Source of the DNA: Gonocerus acuteangulatus
Lineage: Eukaryota > Arthropoda > Insecta > Hemiptera > Coreidae
Length of the DNA stretch: 64,000 nucleotides
Direction: 5' to 3'
Assembly: GCA_946811695.1 (NCBI GenBank)
Contig: OX328124.1
Location: 99,625,717 to 99,689,716 of the forward strand
Of this stretch, positions 32,630-44,708 are shown piece by piece. Position 1 is the first letter of the stretch. Each line of letters starts with the position of its first letter. The notes below the pieces were generated by a model. The model made no database searches, was not told the origin of the DNA, and saw only the letters and a list, made by a program, of their open reading frames with translations. The translations under genes and the position numbers were made by a program.

Positions 32630-35288
32630 CCGGACACACCATACTAAATCTTAACACAAACGGACTTACTCCAAAACTACAAGACGTGGACTTACTTCTA
32701 CGACAAATACAGCCCACAGTATTCATACTAACCGACACACGACTGACCAGAGGTAGTTACGCACACTTTCAAGGCTATACACTTCTCCGGCACGACATGG
32801 ACAATACACTAGCCGGTGGAGTCGCCATCGGCCTTCGACACGGTACACGCTATAAACGGATAGACCCAATCATAGACCCAGACGAATACAATTCTGTTCT
32901 GACAATTATAGTAAAACTGAACAAGACGTACAAACTGACCGCATACTATCGGAGACCGAGAGGACGACTTTCACGACTGGGACTTCTCCTCTCAGAAACT
33001 TCGACAGACAGACGACACATACTCATAGGTGACCTGAACGCTAGACACACTGCCTGGCATAATACGAAAAACAACCCCGCAGTGACTAAATTGACTAAAT
33101 ACCCCCTGACAGTCATACACCCAGGCACACACACATTCAGACATTTCGCAGATCCCAGCATGACTTCAACAATTGACTTGCTAGTTACGCGACAACCACA
33201 CGTAATAACCGCGTGCACTGCACTCGATTTTATCACATCAGACCACAGGCCGGTCTTATACGAATTACACGGGCACATCCCCACACCCACAGCCACAAAC
33301 TACCACTACAGCAAGGCAGACTGGCACAAATACAAACACCTCATACACGAACACACACCCCCTATCACACCCATACACGACACACAAACTCTCGACGAGG
33401 ACATTAAACATTTCACAGACACAATCACCTTCGCGGCCGACTCGAGCATTCCTAAGATCGCGCCAGCACCCCCAAATCTTAGGAAACCACCACAGCACAT
33501 TCTCACACTCATCAAACAACGAAATAACATCAAAAACATTTTGTACAGAACACGAGACAGGCATTATAAAACTGCACTAAACTCACTCACTACACAAATA
33601 CGCACTCTCATGTCACAATGGAAAACGTCCATGTGGCATGAGAAACTCAGGCAGACACATGGTGACTTTAGGCAATTCTGGAGGCTCATACGAACACTCA
33701 CGCATAAGACTAACACAGTAAAAATACACAGACAAGATACTCTACTAGACGAAAAAGACCAGGCGGACATACTCGCTACCTACTACACACATGACGCTCA
33801 GACTCGCAACAAAGACCGTACACCTGAATACAGACTTACACTACAAGACAATTACATGTACGTCTCACCAAAACAACTGACAGCCATACTCAGACAGACA
33901 CGAGGGAATAAATCCCCAGGACATGACAGACTTCAGTACATACTACTCAAACAGTTACCGAGAAAAGGACTACACTATCTCGTACACATATATAACACAT
34001 GCCTCCGACTCAGACACTTCCCCGAACACTGGAGACACGCTATAATCACACCATTACTCAAACCCAACAAAAAGGGCGACACACCTGAACACTACAGACC
34101 CATAAGCCTACTGCCTCATTTATCAAAAGTGTATGAAAAGATCATACTGAGATTCTGAAAGACTTTTGCGCAGAGGAGGATATAATCCCTGCTGAGCAGT
34201 TCGGCTTCCGCCCTGCACACAGTTCAGAACACCAGCTAGTAAGGCTCCAATCACACATCACAAACAACATGCTCATGAACCGGACTACAGCACTCATATC
34301 GATTGACTGTACGAAAGCTTTTGACTCTGTTTCACATAATATACTCATGCAGCAACTCAGAACTTACGGATGTCCAGAACAACTCTATAACATAATACAC
34401 TCTTTCCTATACGGACGTACTACGACGGTTAGGGTAGGGGCAAGCCTCTCCAGCACACACCCAATCCCCTGCGGTGTACCACAGGGGTCAGTACTCGCAC
34501 CAACACTCTTTTCCATTTACACATCAGAAATCGTCGGTGAACAGTACCCAAACACAAAAATAGCCGCATACGCCGACGATATCGCGATATACAGCACATC
34601 CATGTCACATTCAAAGGCATTAAAACAAGCTGAAGAGGTTTGCGCAGACGTAGTAGACGAACTGCGACGAATACACATCACAGTTAACCCGACCAAGACA
34701 GACGCACTACTCTTCGCCTTTCATGGCAATTCAACACGAGCACGCCCCAAGTATTTCAAGGTTAGAAACAAAAGAAACAAGTTAAAAAGACATATCAATT
34801 ACTTGGGGATACACTTAGGAACACACCTCAGTTTTCACACACACTTTACCAAGAAGCTAAAGCTTGTCAGGACGAAAGCCCGCTCTCTTGGTTACTTACT
34901 CAATTCACCAAACCTCTCACTCAGACTGAAGCTACTCATATACAAAGGAGTCCTACAACCGGCACTACTATACGGCACACCACTCTTTCGGTTTCTGAAC
35001 CCCACCATACTCAGAACACTACAATCTTTTCAGAACCGAATACTCAAAACAGTCACACGGAGCACCTCACACAATAAACTCAAAGCCCCCGACTTACACA
35101 AACTTTTAGAACTCCCTACAGTTTCAGAATTCATAAAACGACGTCACATCAAATTCTTTGACGGACTTAAGTACCATGACAATCCACTCTTTAACGACAT
35201 CACACCACCTGGACGACCAGGACGCTGGCAAGGACCAACAGAGTTCACACGACGACTAGTAGACGTACTAGAACACAACACATTTTAG
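32626..35288 (+). pseudogene. LINE ORF2: AP endonuclease and reverse transcriptase, one frameshift
   Basis: Starts at the ATG that overlaps the ORF1 stop. An endonuclease/exonuclease/phosphatase domain occupies residues 1-215: LNLNTNG near residue 7, LTDTRL at 35-40 where the family usually has Glu (here Asp), GDLNARH at 135-141, and SDHRPV at 205-210. The RT follows with NKSPGHDRL (428-436) and YRPISLL (490-496). At about 34144 one base is missing, giving a stop at 34156. RT continues in another frame (open from 34146) with FGFRPAHS, DCTKAFDSV (catalytic Asp), GVPQGSVLAP, and YADD (34569-34580). A Jockey-type C-terminal region reaches the stop at 35286. Nicks target DNA and primes reverse transcription in the family; this copy is likely inactive. 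Confidence 0.88.
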
Positions 35289-35680
35289 AACACGCTAGGA
35301 ACAATCCAACAAACACAAGATACACTGACACTTGACACGTAAGACAGTATAACTGACCTTCTTCCCCTTTCTTCTTTCTTCTACTCTCCGACTATCTTTC
35401 GTTTTACCGCCTCCTCTATCGCTGTGCCCCACACAGCACATTACACATACCTCCCTTTGGGAATCCTACACCTTTTTCTCCTTTACTTACCGCCTTCAAG
35501 TGCATTAATGCAGAATAAGGACACCTCATCCTCCCTCTACCTGTGGCCCTTACGCACGCCTGTTGCGTTCGAGGTCCTTAGTTTTCTTTTGCGTTCCTGC
35601 ACGTTTTCTTTCACTTTTCGCTTTCATCATGCCCTTACTTGCATGCTTTTTATTTCTCTTTTCTCTAAAGTGGGGTTAGG

Positions 35681-35713
<33 letters not shown>

Positions 35714-35717
<4 letters not shown>

Positions 35718-35838
35718 TCCCTTGATAACCACCGAAGACGTCACATAGCAGCCTGAAGAAGTCGGAGATGAACCCGACGAAATATTGCAGAAAGGAGAGA
35801 GAGAACACCGCTGGAGAGAGAAGCCGTCTCACCAATCA

Positions 35839-35841
<3 letters not shown>
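35714..35841 (+). other. post-LINE flank with ribozyme-like motif
   Basis: CCTGAAGAAGTCGG-AGATGAAC-CCGAC then GAAATATTGC (35753-35793). The GTCGG/CCGAC stem is perfect and is flanked by the same CTGANGA and GAAA boxes as in the FB elements. A GA-rich run and the microsatellite follow. Confidence 0.4.
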
Positions 35842-35917
<76 letters not shown>

Positions 35918-35929
35918 GCTTGTGTGTTT
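35842..35929. repeat. (TA)n-(GT)n compound microsatellite
   Basis: A TA run passes into a GT run with a few interruptions. Confidence 0.95.
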
Positions 35930-36017
35930 ACACTCAAAACATTGAATTCTCTTGAATTGTAATAGGCAAAACCAGAAAATAAAAAACTTCATTAAATAAC
36001 TTTACTAACTTTATTTG

Positions 36018-36130
36018 AGGATCTCCCCGTGGTCTAGTGGCAAACGGCTTAGATTCTTATGCGGGACATACTGAGTTCGAATCCCACCGTTGGGAGGAAT
36101 TTCTCAAGTCACGACTCGTGAAAAATAAAA
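36018..36130 (+). repeat. tRNA-related SINE head, 3'-truncated
   Basis: GGATCTCCCCGTGGTCTAGT (tRNA-Glu-like A-box), B-box GAGTTCGAATCCC, then GGGAGGAATTT and an A-rich end at AAAATAAAATAAC. The conserved 3' hairpin is missing. Confidence 0.7.
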
Positions 36131-36454
36131 TAACAAACACTTGTTTTCTTCCCTCATCCTCTCCTTTATAAATAAAAAAAAAACTTACATCCGAAAGTTG
36201 AAGAGGAGAACCATCCACTATGGGGCCACGCCAAGACTGAAAGAATCCAATATAGTGGAAAGTAGTAATATGATCGATAATATGATTCAAATTAATTTCT
36301 AAAATAAATGACGTCATGCAAATTTGTAATTGTTCGCCAAAGAAATTAATAAAAATATTGTTCAAATGTTTAATTTCGTTCTTGTTTTTTTTTTTTTCAA
36401 TTATGTATTTATAATTCATATATAACCTCATTTTCTGTATATAGACACACACAC

Positions 36455-36507
<53 letters not shown>

Positions 36508-37203
36508 CCTCTAATATTTCTGGACAGAATCATGTTTGACATTTTTAATATTTATACTATTATGTATAAAGATATATTCTCACACAATTATTTTTATAGA
36601 GGTATGTTATCTGTTTGAAGTTTTATCAATAAAAATCCAAAGAATATTAAATAAGTGAATGAAAATAAATTATTCATTATACGATATTTATTCAAATAAA
36701 AGGGGAAAAAGTATTCACTGCTGCGTTTATAGAAAAATATAAACTTGGAGTGATTGTCATGGTAATACGACCAAGAAAAGAATAAACTCTGCAGGTTATC
36801 GCCATTGTATAAGATGGATATTTTCAGTTAGTGTAGAAAAAGTTGACGTATGTCATTTTTATCCTATATTAGTATATGAAACTCTATTAGGGCGTGAAAG
36901 GAAAAAATGCAAGATTTGCCCGCTTATAGGAGTCCATTGTGAGGTGGGGCTTAGCATCATGATGAAGTGGCACATCTAGCCAAAGAAGATGCCTTATCCT
37001 CGGCTTAGCCATTACGGTGGGTAGTTCTTCATCCTCAGGGTAGGGGTATTGCAGTATTTTCATCGGATAGGTCAAACGGCTCATGACATAAAGTTCTCTT
37101 TGAATGTGTCCGTTAGCGGTTTGGTCTGAAAAAAAATAGGAACCATATATATCCTTTTAGCTCAAAATGTGTTACTGCCAGGGAACCGGTAAGACTTAGT
37201 CAT
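36131..37203. other. no recognised gene; (TA)n at 36456-36502
   Basis: AT-rich with a pure TA run at 36456-36502. The open frame at 36887-37084 is described separately. Confidence 0.4.
36887..37084 (-). CDS. unrecognised 65-codon open frame
   Basis: MSRLTYPMKILQYPYPEDE... ending in AFFPFTP. Composition is not low-complexity and differs from the AT-rich surroundings, but I recognise no family, no splice context was evident, and chance is quite possible. Confidence 0.15.
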   Translation of the reverse strand: MSRLTYPMKILQYPYPEDEELPTVMAKPRIRHLLWLDVPLHHDAKPHLTMDSYKRANLAFFPFTP

Positions 37204-37205
37204 TA

Positions 37206-37815
37206 GGGTGGGTCGAAAAAAATCAAAATTTTTTTTCGAAGCGTAATACCGCGTAAAAGTTGAAAATCTAAGAGACTAAAAAGGGGTAAAAATATTAAAA
37301 ATATCTTTTGATGTCTTCCGGTCTCGCATTATCTCTAAACTTCGACATAATTTTAAAAAAATCCGATTTTTATTGTTAATTTTTATTATTTTTTAATTTA
37401 TCATTCTTAATATGTAATAGCAGAAATTGTCATCTACGAGACACTACGAAATTAATATATAAAGACAGAAATTGTCTGTTAACATCTTCCGGTCGCGCAA
37501 GGGCTATCAAATACATTATTACCAAAATTTCTTAAAACCGGAAAAATTAGCAAGGGTAAAAAAAGCAATTGGAACACACAATTTCCATTTTTACATATTA
37601 ATTTATTAGTGTTTCGTAGATGAAAATTTCAACTATTAGATATTAAAAATGGTAAAATTGTCAATAAAATGTGATTTTGTTCTTAATTTTGTCAACATTT
37701 AGAGCAAATGCGCGACCGGAAGCAACTAATATTTTTAATATTTTTACCGCTTTTTAGTCTCTCAATTTAGCAACTTTTCCGACTCGAATAAAAAAATGTA
37801 GATTTTTTCGACCCA

Positions 37816-37817
<2 letters not shown>
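37206..37817. mobile_element. palindromic MITE with TA duplication
   Basis: Ends GGGTGGGTCGAAAAAAATC and the inverse of GGTGGGTCGAAAAAATC, with TA outside on both sides (37204-37205 and 37818-37819). Long inner arms pair: AGAGACTAAAAAGGGGTAAA with its inverse near 37740-37765, and CTTCCGGTCTCGC with GCGCGACCGGAAG. TA target use suggests Tc1/mariner mobilisation. The right end abuts a TA microsatellite, so it may have inserted there. Confidence 0.75.

Positions 37818-37899
<82 letters not shown>
37818..37899. repeat. (TA)n microsatellite
   Basis: Nearly pure TA run of about 80 bases. Confidence 0.95.
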
Positions 37900-37903
<4 letters not shown>

Positions 37904-38134
37904 TGTTTTCAAATGTGTTTTTATAAAATTGAATGACGAGCAAAGAAATGAAATGAATCATTTAAAATGTGATAATTTTTAGACGGTGATATTAATAAAG
38001 ATTTCCTGATGATTAAGCCGAAATATCAATAATATATATATATATGTTTTCAATTAATAAAATATAAATTTATGAAACTGGGAAACCTGATTGGCAACAT
38101 TCATTTTTATGAAACTTGGATATCCTCCTTTTAG

Positions 38135-38420
38135 CTCGTTTACTCCCTGGCCACATAGGGATGAAAACGGCTCATGAGGTTGATCTTATGACGCAATCCC
38201 GAAGTAGCGAATAGGAAATTTCACGTTTCAGAACCAATACATAATGAAAATAACGGAGCGCAATTCGCTCGAAATAAAATCTAAGCTTTACGGCTTTATT
38301 TCGAGTTGATATGCTTGCAAGTACTCTTCCATAGGTTTTTTTTGTCCAACTTTTATGTAAGACTTACCATAATCATTAAATATCAATTTCATCAAGGATA
38401 ATTTTCATTTATTTTTAATA
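38135..38420 (+). mobile_element. Helitron-like family A, 5' fragment
   Basis: TTTTAGCTCGTTTACTCCCT followed by ATAGGGATGAAAACGGCTC, GAGGTTGATCTTATGACGC and TTCGAGTTGATATGCTTGCA matches family A. The TA tract is deleted and the 3' hairpin end is missing. Confidence 0.6.
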
Positions 38421-41098
38421 ATATCAGGGAAATAAACCTTATACCTATTACTTTTATTTATTTAATTTTTTTTTTTTTTTTTTTACTATAGAATTCCAAT
38501 TAAATTAAGAAATTGAGAGATAATCTCAATTCTAAGTATACCATTGGAAAACTGATTAAAGTTTACAACTTTTGTGAGATTCGGCAGTCTGCAGTTTTTT
38601 TTTGTTTGTTTTTTTGAAGAGTAGTGATTTTCCAAAAGTTGTCGCTAGCCAGAAGATTTAATTAATATCTACGTTTTGAATTGATTTTACGGTCTGAATG
38701 AGATAATTGTGAACAATGAATGTGCATTGGCCATAAAGAAAAAATGCTCATTTCAAAAATGTAATGAATCGTTGAAAGGAAATGTGTGCAAGCAGAGAAT
38801 ATTGGAGCTGTACTACAAAAACACGGTTTTGTCTTTTAAAAGGGTATAAGTCTGGAAGGGAGTGAGATAGAAATGAACACCCTGTATTTTTTACAATAAG
38901 GTAAAGAAAAACTATCAAACCTAAAAGGTCAACCAAAAAAACGAGTAAATTTAATACACGATTTAATAAAAAAAAAAATGCGGTTCTTTTTGCTCCATTT
39001 TGTAAATAATGTGCTCCATTAATTTTAATTAAAGAAATTATTGCAAATGTTAAAATATTTCGTTTTTCCTATATTTGTTCGTACATACTAATCGTGTTGA
39101 CATATCGTCCATGCCATGTCAAACTATCGAATATGCAAATCGGAGCAAACAAGGGAACTAACATATTCTATTCAGTTACGAAGTACCTAATATATTGAAA
39201 AATGGTCTTAATCGATACTTTATTTAAGGCATTAAAGGCTATTTTAAAGGGATTAGAGTTGTGACAATTTGCAACAAGTTGTATCGTCCAGGATCCTAGA
39301 TCAAAGTCTCGAATCTAATAAATGAGATTTTGCATTTTCGATAGTTTGGCTTGGTAGGGACATGTGGGCGTTGAACAGTTCATACTTGTCACCAGGTATG
39401 ATCAAATTTTCTCCTTTTCTGCAGTCTGTTAATTATTGCTCTTTTTGTGATTACGTTGGCGTGGGTAAGTAGTGTACTTCCATTTCTAAGTGTTGTTAGG
39501 ACTTCTTCTTCACTCCGACAGCTTTCACAGATAAAAAAGATAAATGATTGGCCGGGGGAGGAAAAAACCTATACCCTCCTTATATAAAACAGCTGTTGAA
39601 GATAAAAAGGTTAGGAGTGGTGTTTGCGATTTTGAGCGAGGCATAAAGTTTTAATGGGAAGTTACGCTTTAATGAAATGTCAGTGTTCCAGCAAGCATTT
39701 AATTGCAATCAGCACCCAGTGTTCACTCTCTTTCCAATAATCTCTTAATGGGCAATCATAAAGCAATGTTTCATTTAACCTCAATAAGAAAGAAACTTTC
39801 ATCTCAATTAGACTATCCGCAACAAAATTAAAAATAAAATATTCAACAAAATAAATTCAAACTGAAAATTAAACCTATTTAAATAAATAAAAATTATGAC
39901 TGAACTACTATAATATTGCGAATTTAAGGTGAGGTTGGGCAAGGGTTAATGAATTCTTGAAGACACTGGTAGAAGTTGCTCCCATATTTAGAGGCACACA
40001 TTAAAAATAAAGATCAAAGAAAATATGTATATAATCAAAAATTCAAACACAGCCATAATTAAAAAAACATATTTAAGAAATGAACATCAAAGTTTACATA
40101 GCATTTTAAATTAAACTTCATGAAAAGATAACCAATTATCGATACCATTAACACAGCTAAACAATCGATAAATTACAGCCATATCCATTACCACAGATGA
40201 CTTGTCAGTATTTCGCCCGAATCAAGCTAGTCAACATGACGAGAGGACTTCCTCATGAGGCAGGATTTGTATTTGAAATAAAATGTTATTCGATTTTCAT
40301 GTTCGATTTCAAATTTATTTAAGGAAAGGAAAGTGTATATTTGTGTAAAAAATGTGACTTAGAGATTTATAAAAAAAAAAAATACTTTTGCATAGGAAAG
40401 CCCCTGAAGAGGTGCAACCAACGCACGAAACCAATTGCCAGTACTATTGGATTGTGGCCAAACAGGTAGAAAAGAGATTACCGTCTATTAAAACGATTTT
40501 CATGACACCAAAAAAATCATCATTGTCAAAAATCAAAAGGCCAAGATCGTTAACAACCGATTAATCGTTAATTTCAGGTTTCCTGAAAACCTAAAAATCA
40601 AAATATCAATGTATTTTTGTCTGCATCACTTTTAACAACGAGGGTAAAAAAATAAAGAGTCCTAACAAAATAATTTTGATCCTTACAAGGAAGAAGAATA
40701 TAACTCTTACAATAGTAAAGATCTGAATGGAGCGAATTATGAAAGGGAATTGTATAAAAGAAGCAGAGCGCATCGAAACACCTGCGCACAACTGGTGGGT
40801 AATTAAAGCAACCCCCAATAATACGAGGGTTGTGTTATTTATGATGAAGGTTCGAATCCTTTCAAGGCTTGTTATTATTGTAATGACTAGGATATTGTTT
40901 TTCATACCCCTAATAACAACAGATTCCTCCCCATTTTTTCCTATTAGCTACACTTATTATTTTGTTAAAAGTTTATATCGAAGAAATTCAAGTTTCTATG
41001 ATGATTTTAATCCAAGTTAATTCAAGACATGCAACTGGATGCCAAGAACCTTACAATCTTTTAATAAGATGCAGATAATTCTCTAAACGACGAATTAT
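38421..41098. other. no recognised gene; one ribozyme-like motif
   Basis: AT-rich. CCTGAAGAGGTGC-AACCAAC-GCACGAAACC (40394-40424) has a perfect GTGC/GCAC stem. Overlapping frames at 40598-41020 have no recognisable similarity. A weak B-box-like GGTTCGAATCC lies at about 40849. Confidence 0.35.
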
Positions 41099-42015
41099 AA
41101 TTGGAGGGTTCAGAGCACAACTAGTCCATTTTTGGCATTTTATGTTGTAATGGCATAAAGAGTTCCTTAAAATGGCTCTTTTCAGTTCTACGGGAGACTA
41201 ATAGTCCGTCGGCCCGTGTACATTTTATGCAACGATTTTTAAGATTCTTCATTTTTTCACTATTGATTGTACAAGTCTTAACTAGAACAGTGCCGCTTGT
41301 CAGCTGGCTAGGTAGAGGTGGGTTTGGCTGCGGGGGCGTTGCAAACATAGGAAAAATATGGAAATGTGAAACGATTTTAAGATTCATGAAATTTCTTGGA
41401 GAGACACCTTATATTATACAATAATCATTGGCACTTGTCAGCTGGCCGGCCAGCGGTGGACTGCTTGTCAGCTGGGGGTCTAAACTTGGCAAAAACACGA
41501 AATTCTGAAACGATTTTAAGATTGCTGAAATTTTGGTGGTTACTAGTATTTGTAGTGAGATTAACGAAAGACATTGTCAGCTGCTCATATCTTGGTGGAA
41601 AACTTGTCAGCTGGGGGGGGGGGGTATAAGCGCTGAGCACATGGCGCGCGCTCCGCTTTATACCGCCAGTTGACAACTTTTCCACCCACATATAAGCAGC
41701 TGACAATTTGTTTCGTCAATCTTATTACGAATACTACCTACTAACAAAATTTCAGGAATCTTAATATAGTTTTTGACTATTTAATAGCGAAAACATGCTT
41801 ATATTGATTACAACTTCTGAATATATTGATTGTAAATTAATATTTTTATTATCAACGTTAAAATATATTATGTATTTGCATTAAGGTAAGATGAAAAAAT
41901 ATGTCAATTATTTGTATAAAATACTGTATTGGTAATAAAAAAGTATTATACAATTAATCATAATAATAATAATAGTATACTAAAGACACTTAATAATATA
42001 ATAATAAAAAGAAAG

Positions 42016-42290
42016 TCAATCGTTTTCTGATTCTGACTCTGCACCTTCAGAATCATCAACCCCCCCCCCCGCAGTAATTGTGCGGTCATCCTCTTCTTGG
42101 TGTCTTTGAGCTGAAAATACTAATTATTGTTATTGATGAAATGATTAAACGTTAATAAAGCATAGAAAATAAATAGTTTTAATATCTTCAGTGAATTGCT
42201 GATCTCGAATAATCATATCAACTACTCGACGGAATTGTTCTCCGTCAAACCATTTACAGGTTTATATATTATCTTCAATATCCCATCCGT
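42016..42290 (-). pseudogene. C-terminal exons of an unidentified transposon protein
   Basis: On the minus strand, an exon-like block encodes ...CKWFDGEQFRRVVDMIIRDQ and FTEDI (about 42250-42180). After an AT-rich intron ending TTTTCAG (at 42111), a last exon (42110-42016) encodes an acidic tail (RHQEEDDRTITAGGG ... SESEND, stop TGA at 42018). An 11-base G run keeps frame. A frameshift lies upstream near LDYGWDI. The second interior copy (43231-43541) encodes a parallel but stop-broken version with the same acidic ending (NDSEGEE). Two copies keeping the same acidic C-terminus argues for real coding ancestry. Confidence 0.5.
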
Positions 42291-42339
42291 AATCCAGAGG
42301 AGTTAAACTTGAAGGTTCTTGTTTGTTTATTTTAGATTT

Positions 42340-42660
42340 TAAACATCGTCGTATAGGTATTTTTTTTTCAATCTACTTTACAGTAGATTTATACCTACTC
42401 GATATTAGAGGTATAGCCATCGGGGATCAACCATACAGGCTGCTAGGATTGCTAAAAGAAGCTCTAGACCTCTTAAGGATTGTTTAACTGTAGTCTGTAT
42501 AGAGTGTCTGACACAGCAAACATACAACAATTCTATAAATCATTGTTGTGGGTACAATTGCATTGATAAAGGCCCCCAATAGTATTTTTACTCATATATC
42601 TTGCATGTACAAACAGCGATCCGTTAGAATTTTATTATATGTGAAGATAGATTATGGCTA
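42340..42660. repeat. dispersed repeat G, copy 1
   Basis: Matches 51400-51780 in inverse (CTACTTTACAGTA, GCTGCTAGGATTG-like, AGGATTGTTTAAC-like, ATTGATAAAGGCCCCCA). A partial third copy lies at 43105-43220. Probably an old element lying inside the large transposon. Confidence 0.55.
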
Positions 42661-42664
42661 GTAG

Positions 42665-43000
42665 TGCTAAGTTGGTAAATCGGGTCCAGAATAAACCCCC
42701 CTGCTAATAAACCGATTTACTTTATTTTTACAACATATTTTTCTATTAATATTTCCACAAACGAATATCGAGTTTCGTCCGAGCGACTTTGGGTCCGGAG
42801 TAAACCCCTCCTCCAGATGAACCAATTTTTCTGGTTAAGGAACTCGTTAAATCATTTGCTAAGAGAATACTATATACAAAGTTTCGTTTAAAAAAAATCC
42901 TCTGGTGTGTATCGAATTAACGATAGTTCATGAAATGTTGGACGTGATTCTTTACATTGGCATAACTTTTTTATTTATGTACCGATTCGCATGAAACAAA
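42665..43000 (+). repeat. Helitron-like family D-related blocks
   Basis: Two blocks with AAACCCCCCTGC / AAACCCCTCCTCC followed by ACCGATTTACTT-like and GAACTCGTTAAATCATTTGC, the same pattern as the tandem blocks of family D. Ends are missing. Confidence 0.5.
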
Positions 43001-44521
43001 CACTAAATATTAAGTGAAACGTACCACAATATATTAGTGAATACTGCAACTAAATCGGATAAGCCGTTTCTGAGATTAGCGCGCACAGATAAACATACAA
43101 GCAGCCAAAAATTTTAAAAATCATTGTTTTGGGTACTATTGCATTGATAAAGGTCCCCAATAGTATTTTTCACCATCTTCCAGAAACAGACAGCGATCCG
43201 TTAGAATTGTATTATTTGTATAGATTTGTATTAAGGTATGATGAAAAAATATATTATTTATTTGTATAAAATACTGTAAAAATTATTATATAATTTATTT
43301 ATTTATAATAATAAAACTTTTAAATAAAAAGAAAGTCTCACTCTTCACCTTCAGAATCATTACTTTCGATATTTGTAGTGTTTGTGAGGTCATCCTGCTG
43401 TCTCTCATGTGAAAATACTAATTATTGGCATTGAAAAAATGATGAAACATTAATAAAGCAAAGAAAATGAATAATTTTAATATCTTCAGTGAATTAATGA
43501 TCTCGAACAATCATTTCAACTACTGGAGGTAATTGTTTGCCATTAGATGTTAAAATTTGGATGAATATAGGAACGTGAACAAACCAAACTATTTAGATAA
43601 TAATAACTTATTTTTAACACAAGGCGAAACACTGTGCCAAGCGTTGCCTGATTTTCACGCATTCACAGGCAAACATTTTTTATGTGCTGTGTATTTTATA
43701 CAAATAAATGATATATATTTTCATCTTACCTTAATGCAAATACATAATATATTTTAACGTTGATAATAAAAATATTCATTTACAATCAATATATTCAGAA
43801 GTTGTAATCAATATAAGCATGCTTTCGCTATTAAATAGTCAAAAACTATATTAAGATTCCTGAAATTTTGTTAGTAGGTAGTATTCGTAATAAGATTGAC
43901 AAAACAAATTGTCAGCTGCTTATATGTGGGTGGAAATGTTGTCAGCTGGCGGTATAAAGCGGAGCGCGCGCCATACGCTCAGCGCTTATACCCCCCCAGC
44001 TGACAAGTTTTCCACCAAGATATGAGCAGCTGACAATGTCTTTCGTTAATCTCACTACAAATACTAGTAACCACCAAAATTTCAGCAATCTTAAAATCGT
44101 TTCAGAATTTCGTATTTTTGCCAAGTTTAGACCCCCAGCTGACAAGCAGTCCACCGCTGGCCGGCCAGCTGACAAGTGCCAATGATTATTGTATAATATA
44201 AGGTGTCTCTCCAAGAAATTTCATGAATCTTAAAATCGTTTCACATTTTCATATTTTTCCGAAGTTTGCAACGCCCCCGCAGCCAAACCCACCGCTACCT
44301 AGAGCGGCACTGTTCTAGTTAAGACTTGTACAATCAATAGTGAAAAAATGAAGAATCTTAAAAATCGTTGCATAAAATGTCACGGGCCGACGGACTATAA
44401 GTCCTAACTTCATTATTTTGCTACTTCACTTCTGCCATCCACAGCAGTTCTTGCTGCACATCTGGAAGTCATTCTCATTTGTATTCAGAGCACAAGTCCA
44501 TGTTATAACTATTTAATGAAC

Positions 44522-44708
44522 AACAGCCTATACATAGATCACCGAAGTTAAGCAACGTCGGGCGTGGTCAGTACCTGAATGGGTGACCGACCACGTGTTG
44601 CTGGTATTATAAAAGGGTGGCAACCTGTAGATAGCCCGGCGTTAATAGCCCTAATGTTGATACGCCGTTAAACACACACACACACACAAAAAAAACAGCT
44701 TATACATA
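44522..44708 (+). repeat. 5S rRNA-derived SINE (SINE3-like) with target duplication
   Basis: Head (44537 onward) GATCACCGAAGTTAAGCAAC, then GTCGGGCGTGGTCAGTACC and GAATGGGTGACCG correspond to the internal promoter (A box, intermediate element, C box) of 5S rRNA. The 3' part GGGTGGCAACCTGTAGATA plus hairpin CGGCGT ... ACGCCG matches the tRNA SINE at 26737. (CA)n and A tail. AACAGCCTATACATA (44522-44536) and AACAGCTTATACATA (44694-44708) form a 15-bp target duplication with one mismatch. Confidence 0.88.

Larger units (their letters stand above)
31560..35713 (+). mobile_element. Jockey-like non-LTR retrotransposon, nearly full length
   Basis: Two overlapping ORFs (gag-like, then endonuclease-RT), a 3' UTR (35289-35680) and a 33-base polyA (35681-35713), with no LTRs. 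The RT domain and the CCHC ORF1 fit the Jockey clade of arthropod LINEs. The interior is C/A-rich and clearly unlike the AT-rich surroundings, so it is fairly young. The 5' boundary is uncertain: sequence between the TA tract and 31619 may be 5' UTR or host. No target duplication was identified. A ribozyme-like motif follows the polyA. Confidence 0.88.

Noticed and set aside
32946..33770. Minus-strand frames of 60-116 codons under the LINE
   Set aside because: Antisense shadows of ORF2, which has strong endonuclease and RT motifs on the plus strand.
44537..44620. A real 5S rRNA gene
   Set aside because: Only the promoter half of 5S is present, 5'-truncated, joined to a SINE tail and flanked by target duplications.
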